64,000 bases of DNA from Mycoplasmataceae bacterium (GTDB lineage Bacteria > Bacillota_I > Bacilli_A > Mycoplasmatales > Mycoplasmoidaceae). The stretch lies in assembly GCA_016288695.1 (NCBI GenBank), contig JAEELD010000009.1:1-64000 (forward strand). The letters are read 5' to 3'. The notes beneath the pieces are model-generated. The model was not told where the DNA came from and did not search any database. It saw nothing but the letters and a program-made list of their open reading frames with translations. How positions within the stretch are numbered: position 1 is the first letter of the stretch; each line of letters opens with the position of its first letter. The translations under genes were made by a program, and so were the position numbers. Below, piece by piece: positions 10,002 to 21,628 of the stretch.

Positions 10002-10967
10002 TTAAGCGATTTTTCCTAGTATATAGTCTTTTGTTTTTTTGTTTTTCGGTTCTGTAAACATTGCCCTTGTTGTATTGTATTCGACTATTCGCCCATTATA
10101 AAAAAAAGCACAATAATCTGAAACTCTTTGAACTTGTCCCATATTATGACTAACAAGAATTATTGTGTAATTTTTTTTTAGTTTTAATATCAATTCCTCA
10201 ATTTTACTTGTAGCTATAGGGTCAAGACCTGATGTTGATTCATCCATTAACAAAACTTCAGGATTTAAAGCAATTGCCCTAGCTATGCAAAGTCGTTGTT
10301 GCTGGCCCCCAGAAAGCAAATTAGCTGATAAATGTAATTTGTCTTTTACTTCATCCCATAAAGCAGCTGACATCAATGATTCATAAACAATACTATCTAA
10401 TTTTTTTTTATCATTTATTCCTCGAGATCGCGGACCAAAAGCTACATTTTCATAAATATTCATTTGAAATGGGGTAGGCTTTTGAAATACCATGCCAACC
10501 TTTGAAGTAAGATATGACAATGTTAATTTTTTACTTAGAATATTAACACCCGAATCAAAATATATATAACCAGTAGAAAAAGTCCCAGAAATCTGATTAT
10601 TCATCCTATTTAAACAACGTAAAAAAGTAGATTTCCCGCAACCACTAGGACCAATTAATGCAGTTACTTTATTTCTTTTTATTTTAATGTTGACATCAAA
10701 AAGTGTTTGGATTTCGTTATAAAAAAAATTAAAATTAAACACTTCAAATATATTCTCTTTATCAAAACTAGCATTTATACGATTAATTCTCATCAATTCA
10801 TCAAATTTGATTTTTTTTAATATTTTTTTTTGGTTCTTATTTAAAAAAGGATAAGTAAAAATTTTTTTAATTAAATTGCTCCTTTGAAAAAGTTTAACTT
10901 TCTTTTGATCAAGCTGTTCTTTTTCAATAGGTATTATTTCTTCTACGTTTTTTTTTAATTCACTCAT
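10002..10967 (-). CDS. pstB: Phosphate ABC transporter ATP-binding protein
   Basis: ATPase of the high-affinity phosphate importer. The 321-aa product carries an unusually long, Lys-rich N-terminal extension of about 85 residues before the ABC domain. The Walker A motif GPSGCGKST, the Pst-type Q-loop VFQKPTPFQMNIYENVAFG, the signature LSGGQQQR and the Walker B LLMDESTSGLDP (Ser in place of the more common Pro) are all seen, followed by the H-loop SHNM. It begins 8 nt after pstCA. No phoU follows; the sigma-like gene does. Confidence 0.96.
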   Translation of the reverse strand: MSELKKNVEEIIPIEKEQLDQKKVKLFQRSNLIKKIFTYPFLNKNQKKILKKIKFDELMRINRINASFDKENIFEVFNFNFFYNEIQTLFDVNIKIKRNKVTALIGPSGCGKSTFLRCLNRMNNQISGTFSTGYIYFDSGVNILSKKLTLSYLTSKVGMVFQKPTPFQMNIYENVAFGPRSRGINDKKKLDSIVYESLMSAALWDEVKDKLHLSANLLSGGQQQRLCIARAIALNPEVLLMDESTSGLDPIATSKIEELILKLKKNYTIILVSHNMGQVQRVSDYCAFFYNGRIVEYNTTRAMFTEPKNKKTKDYILGKIA

Positions 10968-10975
10968 GCAAATTC

Positions 10976-13012
10976 TTAATAATAAAAATTATTTAATAAC
11001 TTGAAAAAAAATAATTTTCTTTTTTGTATTTGTTTACTTTGCTTTATAGCAAAATTATCATTGATTGCATATTTTAAACTACTTTTATCTTTAGAATTTT
11101 TATATTCATACCAAAATGGAATCGCAAAATAAACAATAAAAAAAATTAAAGAAATAAGCAATATTGTAATAAAAGCACACTCATACATAATTGAAAATGA
11201 TTTAACTACACTTGGCTCATAAATTTGTGCATAAATACGAGTAGTTAGTGTTTGATTCCCACTAAACAAAGATATAGAAGAACTTGATGATAAACCACAT
11301 GTTAAATATAAGGGAGCAGTTTCTGCAAGTAGTCTACCAATTGTTAAAATAATAGAACTAATTATTCTTAATCTAGCTTCAGGAAGAACAATCTTAACAA
11401 ATGTTTCCCATTTGCTTAAACCAAGAGCATATGAATTTAACCGAACTTGATATGGGACTTTTTCTAAAGAATCTTGAATCAAACGTATAAATATTGGAAG
11501 AATAACAATTACAATTGTTAAAATCCCTGCTAAAAATGATCTTCCAGTTGAGCCATTACTTGATAAGTGCAAAACTTGAATAAAAAATAAAAGACCAAAC
11601 ATGCCAAATAAAATACTTGGGGTTGACCCGAGACTATCAATGAAAAAAGCTAAAAATTTTTTTACTTTAGCATTCTTAATATATTCACTTAAAGAAATTG
11701 CAACAAACAAACTTATTGGAAAACTAATTGATATAGAAATTAAAATTAATAAAATTGTATTAATTAATGCAAAACATGTAGTATCTTTCCCATACATGAA
11801 AATTGTTGAATTATTAAATAATCCGACAAAACCATTCAAAAAAATATCAATCAATATTCAAGCAATAAAAACAAAAACAATAAGAACAGAAAAATATTCT
11901 CAAAATAATTTTCACAAATCATATATTGAAATTTGTGCGATTTTATTTTTAAGTTCGATATCTCGATTTTTGCCTTCTTTATTTAATTTATTTGTGTACC
12001 TAACTTTTCTGCAAAAGGATTTTATACACATTGGTATCAAATAGATGAAATTAGACAACAATAAAGAAAATTTTTGAAATTTTCTATTAACATTTTTATT
12101 CTTACTTTTTATCAAATTAGAAATTATTAAGTTTATTAAAATTACAAACATAAAAAGCAATAATCCATAAACGAATAACAATCCCTGAAATTCTGGTCCA
12201 CTTGATTCACCATACATGTTTGCTGATATCAATGAGCCTAATGTTCTTAATCTACTCACAATAATTGATCAGATACCATTATTAAAGGTTGAATTATAAG
12301 ACTGCGATTGCAAAATCATACTTACTGCCATGGTTTCACCTATTGCTCTATTAATAGCAATTATCACACACACAACTATAGAATTTCTACATTCATTCTT
12401 ACAAATTTTATAAATTGCATGTGTTTTTGTGCTTCCTAAAGCAATTGCAGAATTCAATAATGAAATATCAATATTTTTTAATGAGGTGTATGTTAAAGAA
12501 ATAATGGTTGGTAATATCATAAATGAAAGCATAAAACTAGCTGTCAATATACTGTAATTTGTTGAATTCCCAAAAATAAAATTCACTAAAATTCCTAGAG
12601 AATTAATAGCAAATAAGCCAAAAATCACAGAAGGTATGTTATTTAGTAATTCAACAATAACTTTTAATTTTTTTTGATATTTGTCTGGCAAACGATACCT
12701 TAAAAAAATAGCTGTTTTTATGCCAATTGGCGTAGCAAATAATATAGCAAAAAATGAGGTTAAAAAAGTAATAAATAATGGTAACCAAATTGATACCTTA
12801 TTACTTTTTAAATCGAAATCACCTGTAAATAAAATATTAATTATTCCATAATGCGCAAAACCAGGTATTGATGCATAAAATATAAAACCTAATAATGCTA
12901 TAAACATGAGCAAAACAAAAAATGAAAAAAAATATGAAAAATACTTCATAAATTTATCTAATCTACTCTTCTTGATGAAATTATCTTTAGTTTTAGTTAT
13001 TAAATGGCTCAT
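10976..13012 (-). CDS. pstCA: Fused PstC-PstA phosphate transporter permease
   Basis: Three track ORFs (12269-13024, 11912-12259, 10976-11854) lie in one frame separated only by UGA, giving a single 678-aa chain. Residues about 20-270 are PstC-like (VELLNNIPSVIFGLFAI, AINRAIGETMAVSMILQ) and residues about 390-650 PstA-like (IDSLGSTPSILFGMFGLLFF, LTIGRLLAETAPLYL); both carry the conserved permease EAA-type loops. The two halves form the membrane channel for phosphate import. I chose the ATG at 13012 because AAGG lies right beside it; the track used an upstream TTG. The start overlaps the 3' end of pstS by 20 nt. Confidence 0.88.
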
Positions 13013-14195
13013 CCTTAGCACCAAAAACTACATCATCAATCCATAAATCACTTATGTCTAATCCATTTAAACATACATCTGATATTCAAAAAAATCCATG
13101 TTTGCACATGGTTGCAAAATCATACTTATCAATACATGTCATACCAAGATCGTACCATAATTTACTATTTTCAAGGTTTTTATCAATAACGAAATCTATA
13201 AAATCTTTAACATCCTGCTTCGCTTCAGCAAGATTTAATAATAAATTAAGAGGACGATAAAAATTGTATCCATTTTTCTTTTTAACATTATTAATATTAA
13301 AAGGAATACCATTGTATGATAAAATCCCGTATTTCTTTTTTTGTATTAGATCAAGATTTTTTTGAACAAACCCGGAAGATAAATAAATCATTGAACCAGG
13401 TTTATTATTCACACTAAAAATCTCTCATGCACGAGAATTAGCCTCATCAGTATCAATAATTTTAAAATCATTCCCATATGCGCCAAATTCAAACGCATTC
13501 ATCTGATTTTTAGTGAAATGATTAGTATCAACTTTAACTCCTAAATGACTACCAGTAATAAAGCTTGCTGCAGTACCACTTGTATTATTCCCCCCGCTCC
13601 TAGCATATGGCAAAATCAAAGTTTTATCAAATAAAATTCTATCAACTTTTGAAATTTCAATATCATTATTAAGAAACAAGCCTAAATTTGGTGTTGAATG
13701 TAAAATATTTCCTTTATACCCTGAGAAAGATGCATATAATTGATAAATATTACTTTTATTCAAATCTAAGTATGAATTCAAAGATTCACTAGCATAGTTG
13801 GATAATCCTTCTGGAGGGATATATACTATGCAAATAGACTCCCAGCCAATAGTGATGGTTTTACAATCATTTTTTGTTCATTCTGATTTATACTGTTGCT
13901 TAACTGTTGTATATGGATTTTTGCTTGACATGCCGACATTCACTTGCGAACAAGCAATTTGGCGAATACCAAAACCACTTCCACCAATATCTGTTACAAT
14001 ATCAACTTTATTATTTTTTTCATATGACAAAGCAATGGAATCAACAAAAGACTTGACTCCTGAGCTACCGCCAAAATAAATTAAAGTATTGTTTTTTGAA
14101 TAAATAGAAGTTAGAAAAAAAATGAAAAATGGTAAAAAAAATATAGAGAATACAATAATTAGTTTGATTGTTTTTTTTATAGTACCAAATTTCAT
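12993..14195 (-). CDS. pstS: Phosphate-binding protein of the Pst transporter
   Basis: Captures phosphate outside the membrane and delivers it to PstCA. The full 400-aa frame joins three track ORFs across UGA. The N-terminus is a basic stretch plus one long hydrophobic helix (LIIVFSIFFLPFFIFFLTSIY), with no lipobox Cys, so it looks membrane-anchored. The ligand loops FGGSSGVKSF near residue 37 and ARSGGNNTSGTAASFI near residue 196 match the family's phosphate-binding SGTxxxF pattern. It is the first gene of pstS-pstCA-pstB and overlaps pstCA. Confidence 0.87.
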
Positions 14196-14249
14196 TTAGA
14201 AAATACTATTCCATTGAAATGTCAATACAAGAAGATATATAAAAAATAA

Positions 14250-15515
14250 TTATTTGATTAAGCTAAAATTAAATTTGTTTTTTGCCAATTGTGATTTAAC
14301 TGATTCAATATTATTTTTATCTGGATAAAACAAAGCTAAAAATAATTCGCCAAATTTAGAATTTGAGGACACAATTTTTTCAGAAATTAAATCAATGGCA
14401 GATGAGTTATTTTTAGCAAGAATTGTATTAAATAATGATAAACGCTTTGCATCTTCAATTTTTATTTTTATTCTTGATTTCATGTGTAAAGATTCTGCAC
14501 CACTCAATAGTGAACAAATATATTTAATTGGGTCTATGTTACCACCTGAAACCATTAGAACAACTTTTTCATTCTTCCTAAACTTTACTTTATTTGATAA
14601 AACAGCGGCTGTTGGCATAGCACCAGCACCTTCAACTACAATCTTGCCTGAAAAAGATAAAGTAGCTATAGCGTCAATAATTTCTTTTTCAGTAACAGTT
14701 ACAATGTCATCTACCAAATGACTAATTATGTCAAAAGTAATATTACCAGGAGTCTTTACTGCACATCCATCTGCTAAAGTTGGCAATCCAGTATTGTATG
14801 AAATAATTTTATTCTTTTTAAAAGACATTTTCATTGCAGGAAAGTGTTCTGATTGGACACCAATAATTCGTATATTAGGATTAAAAATTTTTGCAAATGA
14901 AGCAATACCAGAAATAAGTCCGCCTCCACCAATTGGAACAACAAAAGTGTCAACGTCTTGTCATTTTTGCAATATTTCAAGAGCAATAGTTGCTTGGCCG
15001 GCTATTACATCAACACTATCAAATGGGGGAATTTCAACATAGCCTTTCGATTTCGCTAATTCTTTACTCAATTTATATGCTGAATCGAATAATGGCTCTT
15101 TTGCAAGAATAACATTACCACCAAAATTTTTAGTAGCTGCAATTTTTGATAAAGGTGCATTTGATGGCATACAAATAAATGACTTAACGCCTAACTTTGT
15201 GGCTGATATTGCAACACCTTGCGCATGATTCCCTGCAGAAGCACATATAACACCATGTTTTCTTTGTGAATCATTTAAATTAAAAATAGCATTGTAAGCA
15301 CCACGAATTTTAAATGATTTTACCTGCTGTGAAGTCTCCATTGCATGGTAAAATTTTGCTCCATATTTCATTGACAATGTATTACAATACTTTAAAACTA
15401 CTGGAAATACAAGGTCTGAACTCCTTAAATTTCTTTCAGCTTTAAAAATATCTGAAAGTTTAATTTTGTTTACTCAACTCTTGTTTATTTTTTTACTATT
15501 ATGTGTCTTACTCAT
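14250..15515 (-). CDS. ilvA: Threonine dehydratase (threonine ammonia-lyase)
   Basis: PLP enzyme that converts threonine to 2-oxobutyrate and ammonia. The 421-aa frame joins two track ORFs and an N-terminal part across UGA codons. The PLP lysine segment QQVKSFKIRGAYNAI is near residue 65, CASAGNHAQGVA near residue 95, and the phosphate-cradling glycine loop VVPIGGGGLISG near residue 195. A C-terminal extension of about 80 aa may be an ACT-like regulatory domain, as in longer IlvA proteins. No other isoleucine biosynthesis gene is nearby, so a catabolic role is likelier. Start ATG at 15515; AGGAGA lies about 17 nt upstream, further than usual. Confidence 0.88.
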
Positions 15516-15595
15516 ATCAAATTAACATATCTCCTATTACTTAATTATAAATATTTTATATTTATAATTATTTTAATTTTCAAGTAATTTTTTTA

Positions 15596-16069
15596 TTAAT
15601 TAATCAGTTTTTTCTTATTAAAATTTTCGACTGGCCAACAAATTATCCATATCAAGCACAAAATTAGTTGTACACAAATTAATGAAAATGTTATTTCAAA
15701 AAAAATAGGATCATCTTTTATCTTATAAATGCTTATTGGAAATAAAATACATACAAATAATGCAAAGATAAAAAGCAAAATTAAAAAAACACATATATGA
15801 AATAGATGTTTATCAACTTTATACTTTATTAAAATTTCACCATAATATTTCTTGTTTGCTTTTGTTGAATATATATATAAAGTATCATCATTAATATGGT
15901 TAATAATGACATCGCTTTCCGTCAATTCCAAATGATTTTCACTATTTAAAATCTCAATTATTCTATTATTACTATAATAGCTATCAATCTTATAAATTTT
16001 ATTTACATTAATCAAATTAGATAAATTTTGTTTATTTGATGAAAAATTAGTTCTTATCTTTTTTGACAT
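15596..16069 (-). CDS. Unrecognised two-helix membrane protein
   Basis: A 157-aa protein (ATG at 16069) or 167 aa from a GTG at 16099, which would overlap the end of mgtA. The first 85 residues are polar; then two hydrophobic helices follow (ICVFLILLFIFALFVCILFPI and FFEITFSLICVQLILCLIWIICW) with a basic tail. No family is recognised. Its position directly after mgtA on the same strand suggests co-transcription, and a role near the Mg2+ transporter is possible but unsupported. Confidence 0.6.
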   Translation of the reverse strand: MSKKIRTNFSSNKQNLSNLINVNKIYKIDSYYSNNRIIEILNSENHLELTESDVIINHINDDTLYIYSTKANKKYYGEILIKYKVDKHLFHICVFLILLFIFALFVCILFPISIYKIKDDPIFFEITFSLICVQLILCLIWIICWPVENFNKKKLIN

Positions 16070-16089
16070 AAATTTATATTTTAAAAGTA

Positions 16090-18819
16090 TTATAACCACT
16101 CATTAAAAACTTTAATAAAATATTTTTTTGATAATTGGCAAAATAATATATATCCAAACGTCAATAAAAGCCCATATAACAACCAAAGTGGTTTTTCAAT
16201 AAACAAAGAATGAAATTTGATTGCTTCCATTGATTCAACACTCACAAATAATAATCCTACTAACAAAATGCAAATAATTGATAAATTCACAGGAAGTGAT
16301 GGATTTGACTGAATGAAAGGAATTTTTTCAGTTCGCAAAACATAAATTATTGCAGATTGAGTCAATAATGATATGAAAAATCAACCTGTGGAAAAAAGTT
16401 CAGGGTCGGTTGTATCTTGTCTATTCCAGTGAAACGCATAAAACATAATAGCAAAACTAACAATATCAAAAATTGTACTAATAGGGCCTATAAAAATCAT
16501 AAAACGGAAAATAGATTTTGGATCTCATTGCCGTGGTTTTGTAAAATATTCAGCATCAACATTATCTCATGGAATACTAGACTGTGAAAAGTCATAAATC
16601 ATGTTAAGCACTAATATGTGTGTTGTTATCATTGGATCAAAAGGTAGTCAGCATGATCCTATTAGCATACTTAACATATTTCCAAATGATGAGGAAACTG
16701 ACATTTTTATGTACTTAATTATGTTACAGAACGCTTTTCTTCCTTCAATTACCCCTTTTTCCAATATTCTTAAATCTTTTTCCAACAAAATTATATCCGC
16801 AGACTCTTTAGCAATATCAACTGCTGTGTCTACAGAAATGCCAATATCTGCTGCCTTCATTGCGGACGCATCATTAATTCCATCTCCCATAAACCCAACA
16901 ACACGATTATTATCTTTAATAGCCAAAACTATTCGCTGTTTTTGCTCAGGAGAAAGCTTAGCAAATACATTAACCTTCATTACCTTATTTTTTAATTCTG
17001 AATCAGACATCCTTGAAATATCACTACCAAGTAATATATTAGAAGAATCTATACCAACTTTGCTGCAAACATATTTGGTCACAATCTCATTATCTCCCGT
17101 TAAAACTTTTACTTTAATTCCGTTTTTTTGTAAAGCATTAATCGCGCTGTATGCAGTTTTTTTTGGTGGGTCTAACAAGGCAATAAAACCAATTAAAATT
17201 AAATTATTTTCATCTTTAATTTGAAAATTGCGTTTTGGTAAATTTTCATAGTTAATGGCAATTGCTATAACTCGCATTCCATCTGAATTTAACTGCTTTA
17301 CTATATTGGAAGCTTTATCTCTTATTGCTTTAGTTATTCGCACGATTTTCCCTTTATATTTAGCATAATTGCATATGTTCATAATCTCCTCATATGCACC
17401 TTTAGTAATTAACTGTTGTTTTTTTTGTTTATCAACTACTATAACAGACATTCGTTTCCTTTGGAAATCAAATGGAATCTCATCAATTTTTTCAAATCCC
17501 AACACTGGATCATCAATATCCAATTCTTCAGCTTTTTTTATCACTGCCAAATCTAACATGTTTTTCAAACCAGTTTGATAATAGCTATTCAAAAATGCGT
17601 ATAGTAATACTGTGCTGTCATCTTTCCCTTCTAAATTTATATGCCTTTCAAGAATAATTCTGTCTTCAGTTAATGTGCCTGTTTTATCTGTACATAAAAC
17701 TTCCATTGCTCCAAAACTCTGAATTGAATTAATTTTTTTAACTATTGTTTTTTGTTTGCTTAGCCTATAAGCCTGTTTAGCTAAATTTATTGTTACTATC
17801 ATAGGTAGCATTTCTGGTGTTATACCAATTGCGACAGCAAGAGAAAAATGTAAAGCATTTAGTCATGGAACAAATCATTGATCACGAGTATTAAAAAATC
17901 CTTTAAAACCTACTATAACAAAAATTATTAATGACATCACTAACATAGTCCAAATTAACAACCAACTCACATATGAAATCCCTTTATCAAAATTTGATTT
18001 AGAAGATTTTTTAGTCAAAGATTTAGCTATCCTTCCAAAATAAGTTGACTTACCAGTATTTATAACTACACCTAATGCCGACCCTGATGAGACAGATGTG
18101 CCCATAAAACATAAATTTTTTATGTCAAAAATTGAACTTTTTTCTGAATCAGTATCATTTTCGAATTTTTCTGTAGGTTCTGATTCACCTGTTAATGATG
18201 ATTGTGTAACAAATAAGTCTTTTGCATTTATTATCCGCATATCTGCAGGTATCATATCTCCTGCAGATAATTTAATAATATCACCTGGAACAACCTCACT
18301 AATTGGCATCTCTTTTATCAAATTATTCCGTTTAATTGCGGTTGTTGTCTTTATCATTTCTTGTAACTTCTGACTTGCTTTACTACTCCTTGATTCTTGA
18401 AAAAAACGAATAAATGTAGAAATTAATAACATTGATAAAATTATGGAAAAAGATATTCAATCATCTTTTTGAATTTCATGAACTTTTAATAGTGGAACTA
18501 CAACAATCAATACAGAAATCACCATTAAGATTAATGAAAAAGGGTTAATTAGTGCAGAAAAAATAGTAAAAAATAAATTACTTTTTTTCTTATCTGAAAT
18601 TGAATTAAAGCCAACTTTTTCTTGCAACTGTTGAACTTTTTCTAAACTCAATCCATTTATTGAACTATCTAATTCTTTTAAACTATTTTGGGTAGATGCT
18701 CTAGAAAAATGAAGAAGTCTATCATGTTCACTTCTATAAAGGTTCTGAATTTTGTTTTTTTGATTTAATTTTAACTTTTTTTTATTTATTGTAAATCCCA
18801 TGCTTGATCGAATTAACAT
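16090..18819 (-). CDS. mgtA: Magnesium-importing P-type ATPase (MgtA type)
   Basis: A 909-aa P-type ATPase, the usual size for MgtA/MgtB, rebuilt from four track ORFs in one frame. Features in order: N-terminal LHFSRAS cytosolic part; actuator motif LTGESEPTE; the membrane segment AVAIGITPEMLPMIV; the phosphorylation site CTDKTGTLTED with Asp at about 378; KGAYEE nucleotide-domain segment; LTGDNEIVT; the hinge GFMGDGINDASAMKAADIG; and a C-terminal helix block including [30 protein letters not shown], typical of Mg2+ importers. Probable promoter and structured leader lie upstream. A small membrane protein follows. Confidence 0.95.
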
Positions 18820-18896
18820 GTGGATTTGGCATTTACTAATTTAAACTTACTAAAAATTTAATTTTTGATAAGGTTGCAAATTATAAAGAAAAAAGT

Positions 18897-18988
18897 GAAG
18901 GAAGGCAATCAAAATGATTTATTATCCTATTAGTTCTAACATAACTTGATATGTATAAATGCACATCCACTATTTGTTGCCCTCCTTC
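18897..18988 (-). promoter_or_regulatory. Structured 5' leader of mgtA, candidate cis-regulatory RNA
   Basis: In the untranslated region before mgtA, the arms GAAGGAGGGCAA and TTGCCTTCCTTC (minus-strand reading) pair over 12 bp with a single G-U wobble, enclosing 68 nt that hold two smaller hairpin possibilities (GATGTG/CATATC and TTAG-AA-CTAA). On the opposite strand the same position would be an A-C mismatch, so the structure favours an RNA made in the mgtA direction. GC content is far above the surroundings. Mg2+ transporter genes often carry sensing leaders, but I do not see the known M-box sequence. Function is an inference. Confidence 0.5.
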
Positions 18989-19003
18989 CAACTGTCTAAA
19001 CAA

Positions 19004-19032
19004 AATATAAATATTTTGTTATATTGTAACAA
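19004..19032 (-). promoter_or_regulatory. Probable sigma-70-type promoter for the mgtA leader
   Basis: On the minus strand TTGTTA (-35-like, 19027-19032) is followed after exactly 17 nt by TATATT (-10-like, 19004-19009). Transcription would start about 7 nt later, just before the 5' arm of the leader stem. In an AT-rich genome such matches arise by chance, but position and spacing agree with the leader. Confidence 0.45.
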
Positions 19033-19067
19033 AAATGTTAAAAATATGATAATCAATACTTTTAATA

Positions 19068-19700
19068 ATGTTAACTAGACATAAAAATTTAGCTATTTTT
19101 AGCCAAAATGAATTTGGCAACAATTCCTACATAATCATTGATGAAAATGCAAATGGCATTATAATTGATCCATCAAATTATGCTTCACAAATAAATGACT
19201 TCTTAGAAAAAAATAAAATAAAACTAATTTGCATACTAATTACACATATTCATTATGATCATATAGCTTCGGTCAATAATTTCAATTGTCCTATTTATGC
19301 ACCAAGATTATCAAAAGAATTAATAATAAGAGGTAATTGCAGTGAAATGTTTAATGTCCACAATTTTAAAGTTGATATCAACAAATTAATTTTTTTTAAA
19401 AATGATGTTTTAAAAATTCAAAATAATTTAATCAATATTATAAAAACGCCTGGGCATACAAAAGATAGTGTATGCTATAAATGAAAAAAATACATATTTA
19501 CTGGAGACACAATTTTTTTTGACTCTATTGGAAGATGGGATCTTCCATCAGGAAATAAAATTGAAATTTTTAAATCAATTAAAAAAATTGCTAATTTATT
19601 TAACAATAATGATGTAATTTTACCTGGACATGGAATTACATATAAAGAATTTTCAGAACTTAAAAAATTTAATCCTTATCTAAAACATTTCCTTAGTTAA
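19068..19700 (+). CDS. Metallo-beta-lactamase-fold hydrolase (glyoxalase II-like)
   Basis: A 210-aa protein, joined across a UGA (VCYK-W-KKYIFTGDT). The metal-binding motif THIHYDHI (HxHxDH) is near residue 58; further ligands appear in TPGHTKD, FTGDTIF and the C-terminal LPGHG. This order matches the hydroxyacylglutathione hydrolase-like branch, which hydrolyses thioesters or related substrates with one or two Zn2+ or Fe ions. Substrate cannot be assigned. It is divergent from mgtA and upstream of the small gene and pyrG on the same strand. Confidence 0.88.
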
Positions 19701-19796
19701 AAACTATAAGTGAGAAATAAATAAAAATAAAACTTTAGTAATATTAATTAGTAAATGATATAAAGTATAAAGAACTTATAAACATCTTCTAAAAAT

Positions 19797-20009
19797 ATGC
19801 GCACTCTAAAAAAAACAAAATTGAAATCTGAAAAAATAGAAAAAAAAGCTGATATTGAAAAATTAATTAATGATTTTATAAAAAAAGCAGATGAAAATCC
19901 TAATTCTATTACAAATAAAAACTGTGATTCTGGAAAATGCATATCTTGAGATATAAATCCAAATAATATTTTTCTAAAAAATAATAAAAGTAAAAATAAG
20001 GATGAATAA
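19797..20009 (+). CDS. Small Lys-rich protein upstream of pyrG
   Basis: A 70-aa ORF visible only with UGA as Trp. It begins MRTLKKTKLKSEKIEKKADIEKLINDFIKKADEN, likely helical and charged, and carries two cysteines in NCDSGKCISWDINP, a spacing (CxxxxC) that could bind metal. Its stop overlaps the pyrG start by 8 nt, arguing that it is translated and coupled to pyrG. In many Firmicutes rpoE lies here, but in this genome rpoE is at 3167-3652. No family recognised. Confidence 0.55.
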
Positions 20010-21615
20010 TTTTATGAAATCTGATTCTAAAACAAGAGTAATAATCTTATTTGGTGGTGTATATAGTTCACTTGGAAAAGGAATTGTAATATCATCTATT
20101 GGAAAAATATTAAGCTGCTTAGGTAAAAAAGTTAGCATTCTTAAATTTGATCCATATTTGAATGTTGATCCAGAAAATATGTCTCCTAATCAACATGGTG
20201 AAGTTTATGTTTGCAAAGATGGAGCACAAACAGATTTAGACTTAGGGAATTATGAAAGATTTATAGGTTGCGAATTAACGCAAATGTCAAATATTACTAG
20301 TGGAAGAATTTACAATGAAATAATAAAAAAAGAGCGCGATGGAAAATACAATGGTAAAACAGTACAGGTCATACCCCATGTAGTGAACATGATTAATTCA
20401 AAAATATATTCAATCATTGAAAAAGAAAAACCAAATTTTTTGTTAATTGAAGTTGGTGGAACTATTGGGGATGCAGAATCCATTCCTTTTGTTGAAGCAA
20501 TTAGTCAATTTATAATTGAGTACAAAAAAGAAAATGTATTATCTTGCCTCTTATGTCCACTAATTAATTTATCAGCCACATCAAATGAATTAAAAACAAA
20601 ACCAACACAACACTCAATTAGACAGTTAAGAAGTATGGGAATTGACCCAAATTTTTTAATATTGCGTACAAATACAAAAATAGATGAAAATGTTATTGAA
20701 AAGCTTCATACAACAAGTCATATTGATAAAAAAAATATATTTATCTCACCAAACCTTAATTCAATTTATGATTTGCCCGATATATTGTACAAACAACAGA
20801 TGCATTTGACAATTCTTAATTTTTTTTCTATTGCTTACAACAAAAATAATGACAATTTTGAAAAAAAATGAAGTAAGTATAATGAAAAAATAAAAAAAAT
20901 CACAAAAGTGATAAACATAGGATTAATGGGAAAATATACAGAACTTCATGATGCATATTTTTCTGTAGTTGAATCTTTAAAATTTGCTGGTTATGAAAAC
21001 AATGTAAAAGTAAAAATTGTGTGAATTAAAGTTAATGATAAAAATTTTAAAAATCTGATCAAAAAATGCAATGGCATAATTGTCCCTGGTGGGTTTGGTG
21101 ATAGAGGAATAGAATTTATGATTAATGCAATAAAATTTATAAGGGAAAATAATATTCCTATATTTGGCATATGCTTAGGAATGCAATTGATGCTAATCGA
21201 ATTTGCTAGAAATGTCCTAAAAATAAAAGATGCTCATAGTATAGAATTTTCACCTAAAGCAAAAAACCCTATAATCGATTTGATTGATGGAAAACTAATA
21301 CTTGGTGACAAAAAATGTTTTGTCAAAAATGAGACAATTGCCAAAAATATATACAAAAAAAATATAATCTTCCAACGTCATCGTCATAGATATGGATTAT
21401 TTGAAGAAAGAATTATGAAAAAATTTAGCAAATCCAATATAAATATCTCAATTATTAGTAAATATAATAATAAAACTATATGTGAATTTATTGAGGATAA
21501 AAACAAGAAATGCTACATAGGTTGTCAATTCCATCCTGAATTTCATAGCAAACCGCAAAATGTTGATCCAGCTTTTCTTTTTTTTATTAAACAATCCATT
21601 AATGCAATAAAATAA
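20002..21615 (+). CDS. pyrG: CTP synthase
   Basis: Converts UTP to CTP with ATP and glutamine. The 537-aa frame joins two track ORFs across three UGA codons and has normal length. The N-terminal synthetase domain shows [40 protein letters not shown] and [11 protein letters not shown]; the C-terminal glutaminase shows [10 protein letters not shown], the nucleophile segment GICLGMQ with Cys at about 391, and [10 protein letters not shown] holding the catalytic His and Glu. It overlaps the preceding small ORF, suggesting coupling. Confidence 0.97.
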
Positions 21616-21628
21616 GCAAGAAAATGCT

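Noticed and set aside
16601-17224. Long plus-strand ORFs opposite mgtA (and similar ones opposite pstC, ilvA, fba, potC)
   Set aside because: They are antisense shadows of firmly identified genes, with no family match and no ribosome binding site.
18820-18988. M-box riboswitch before mgtA
   Set aside because: The leader is structured, but the conserved M-box sequence blocks are not visible, so I call it only a structured leader.
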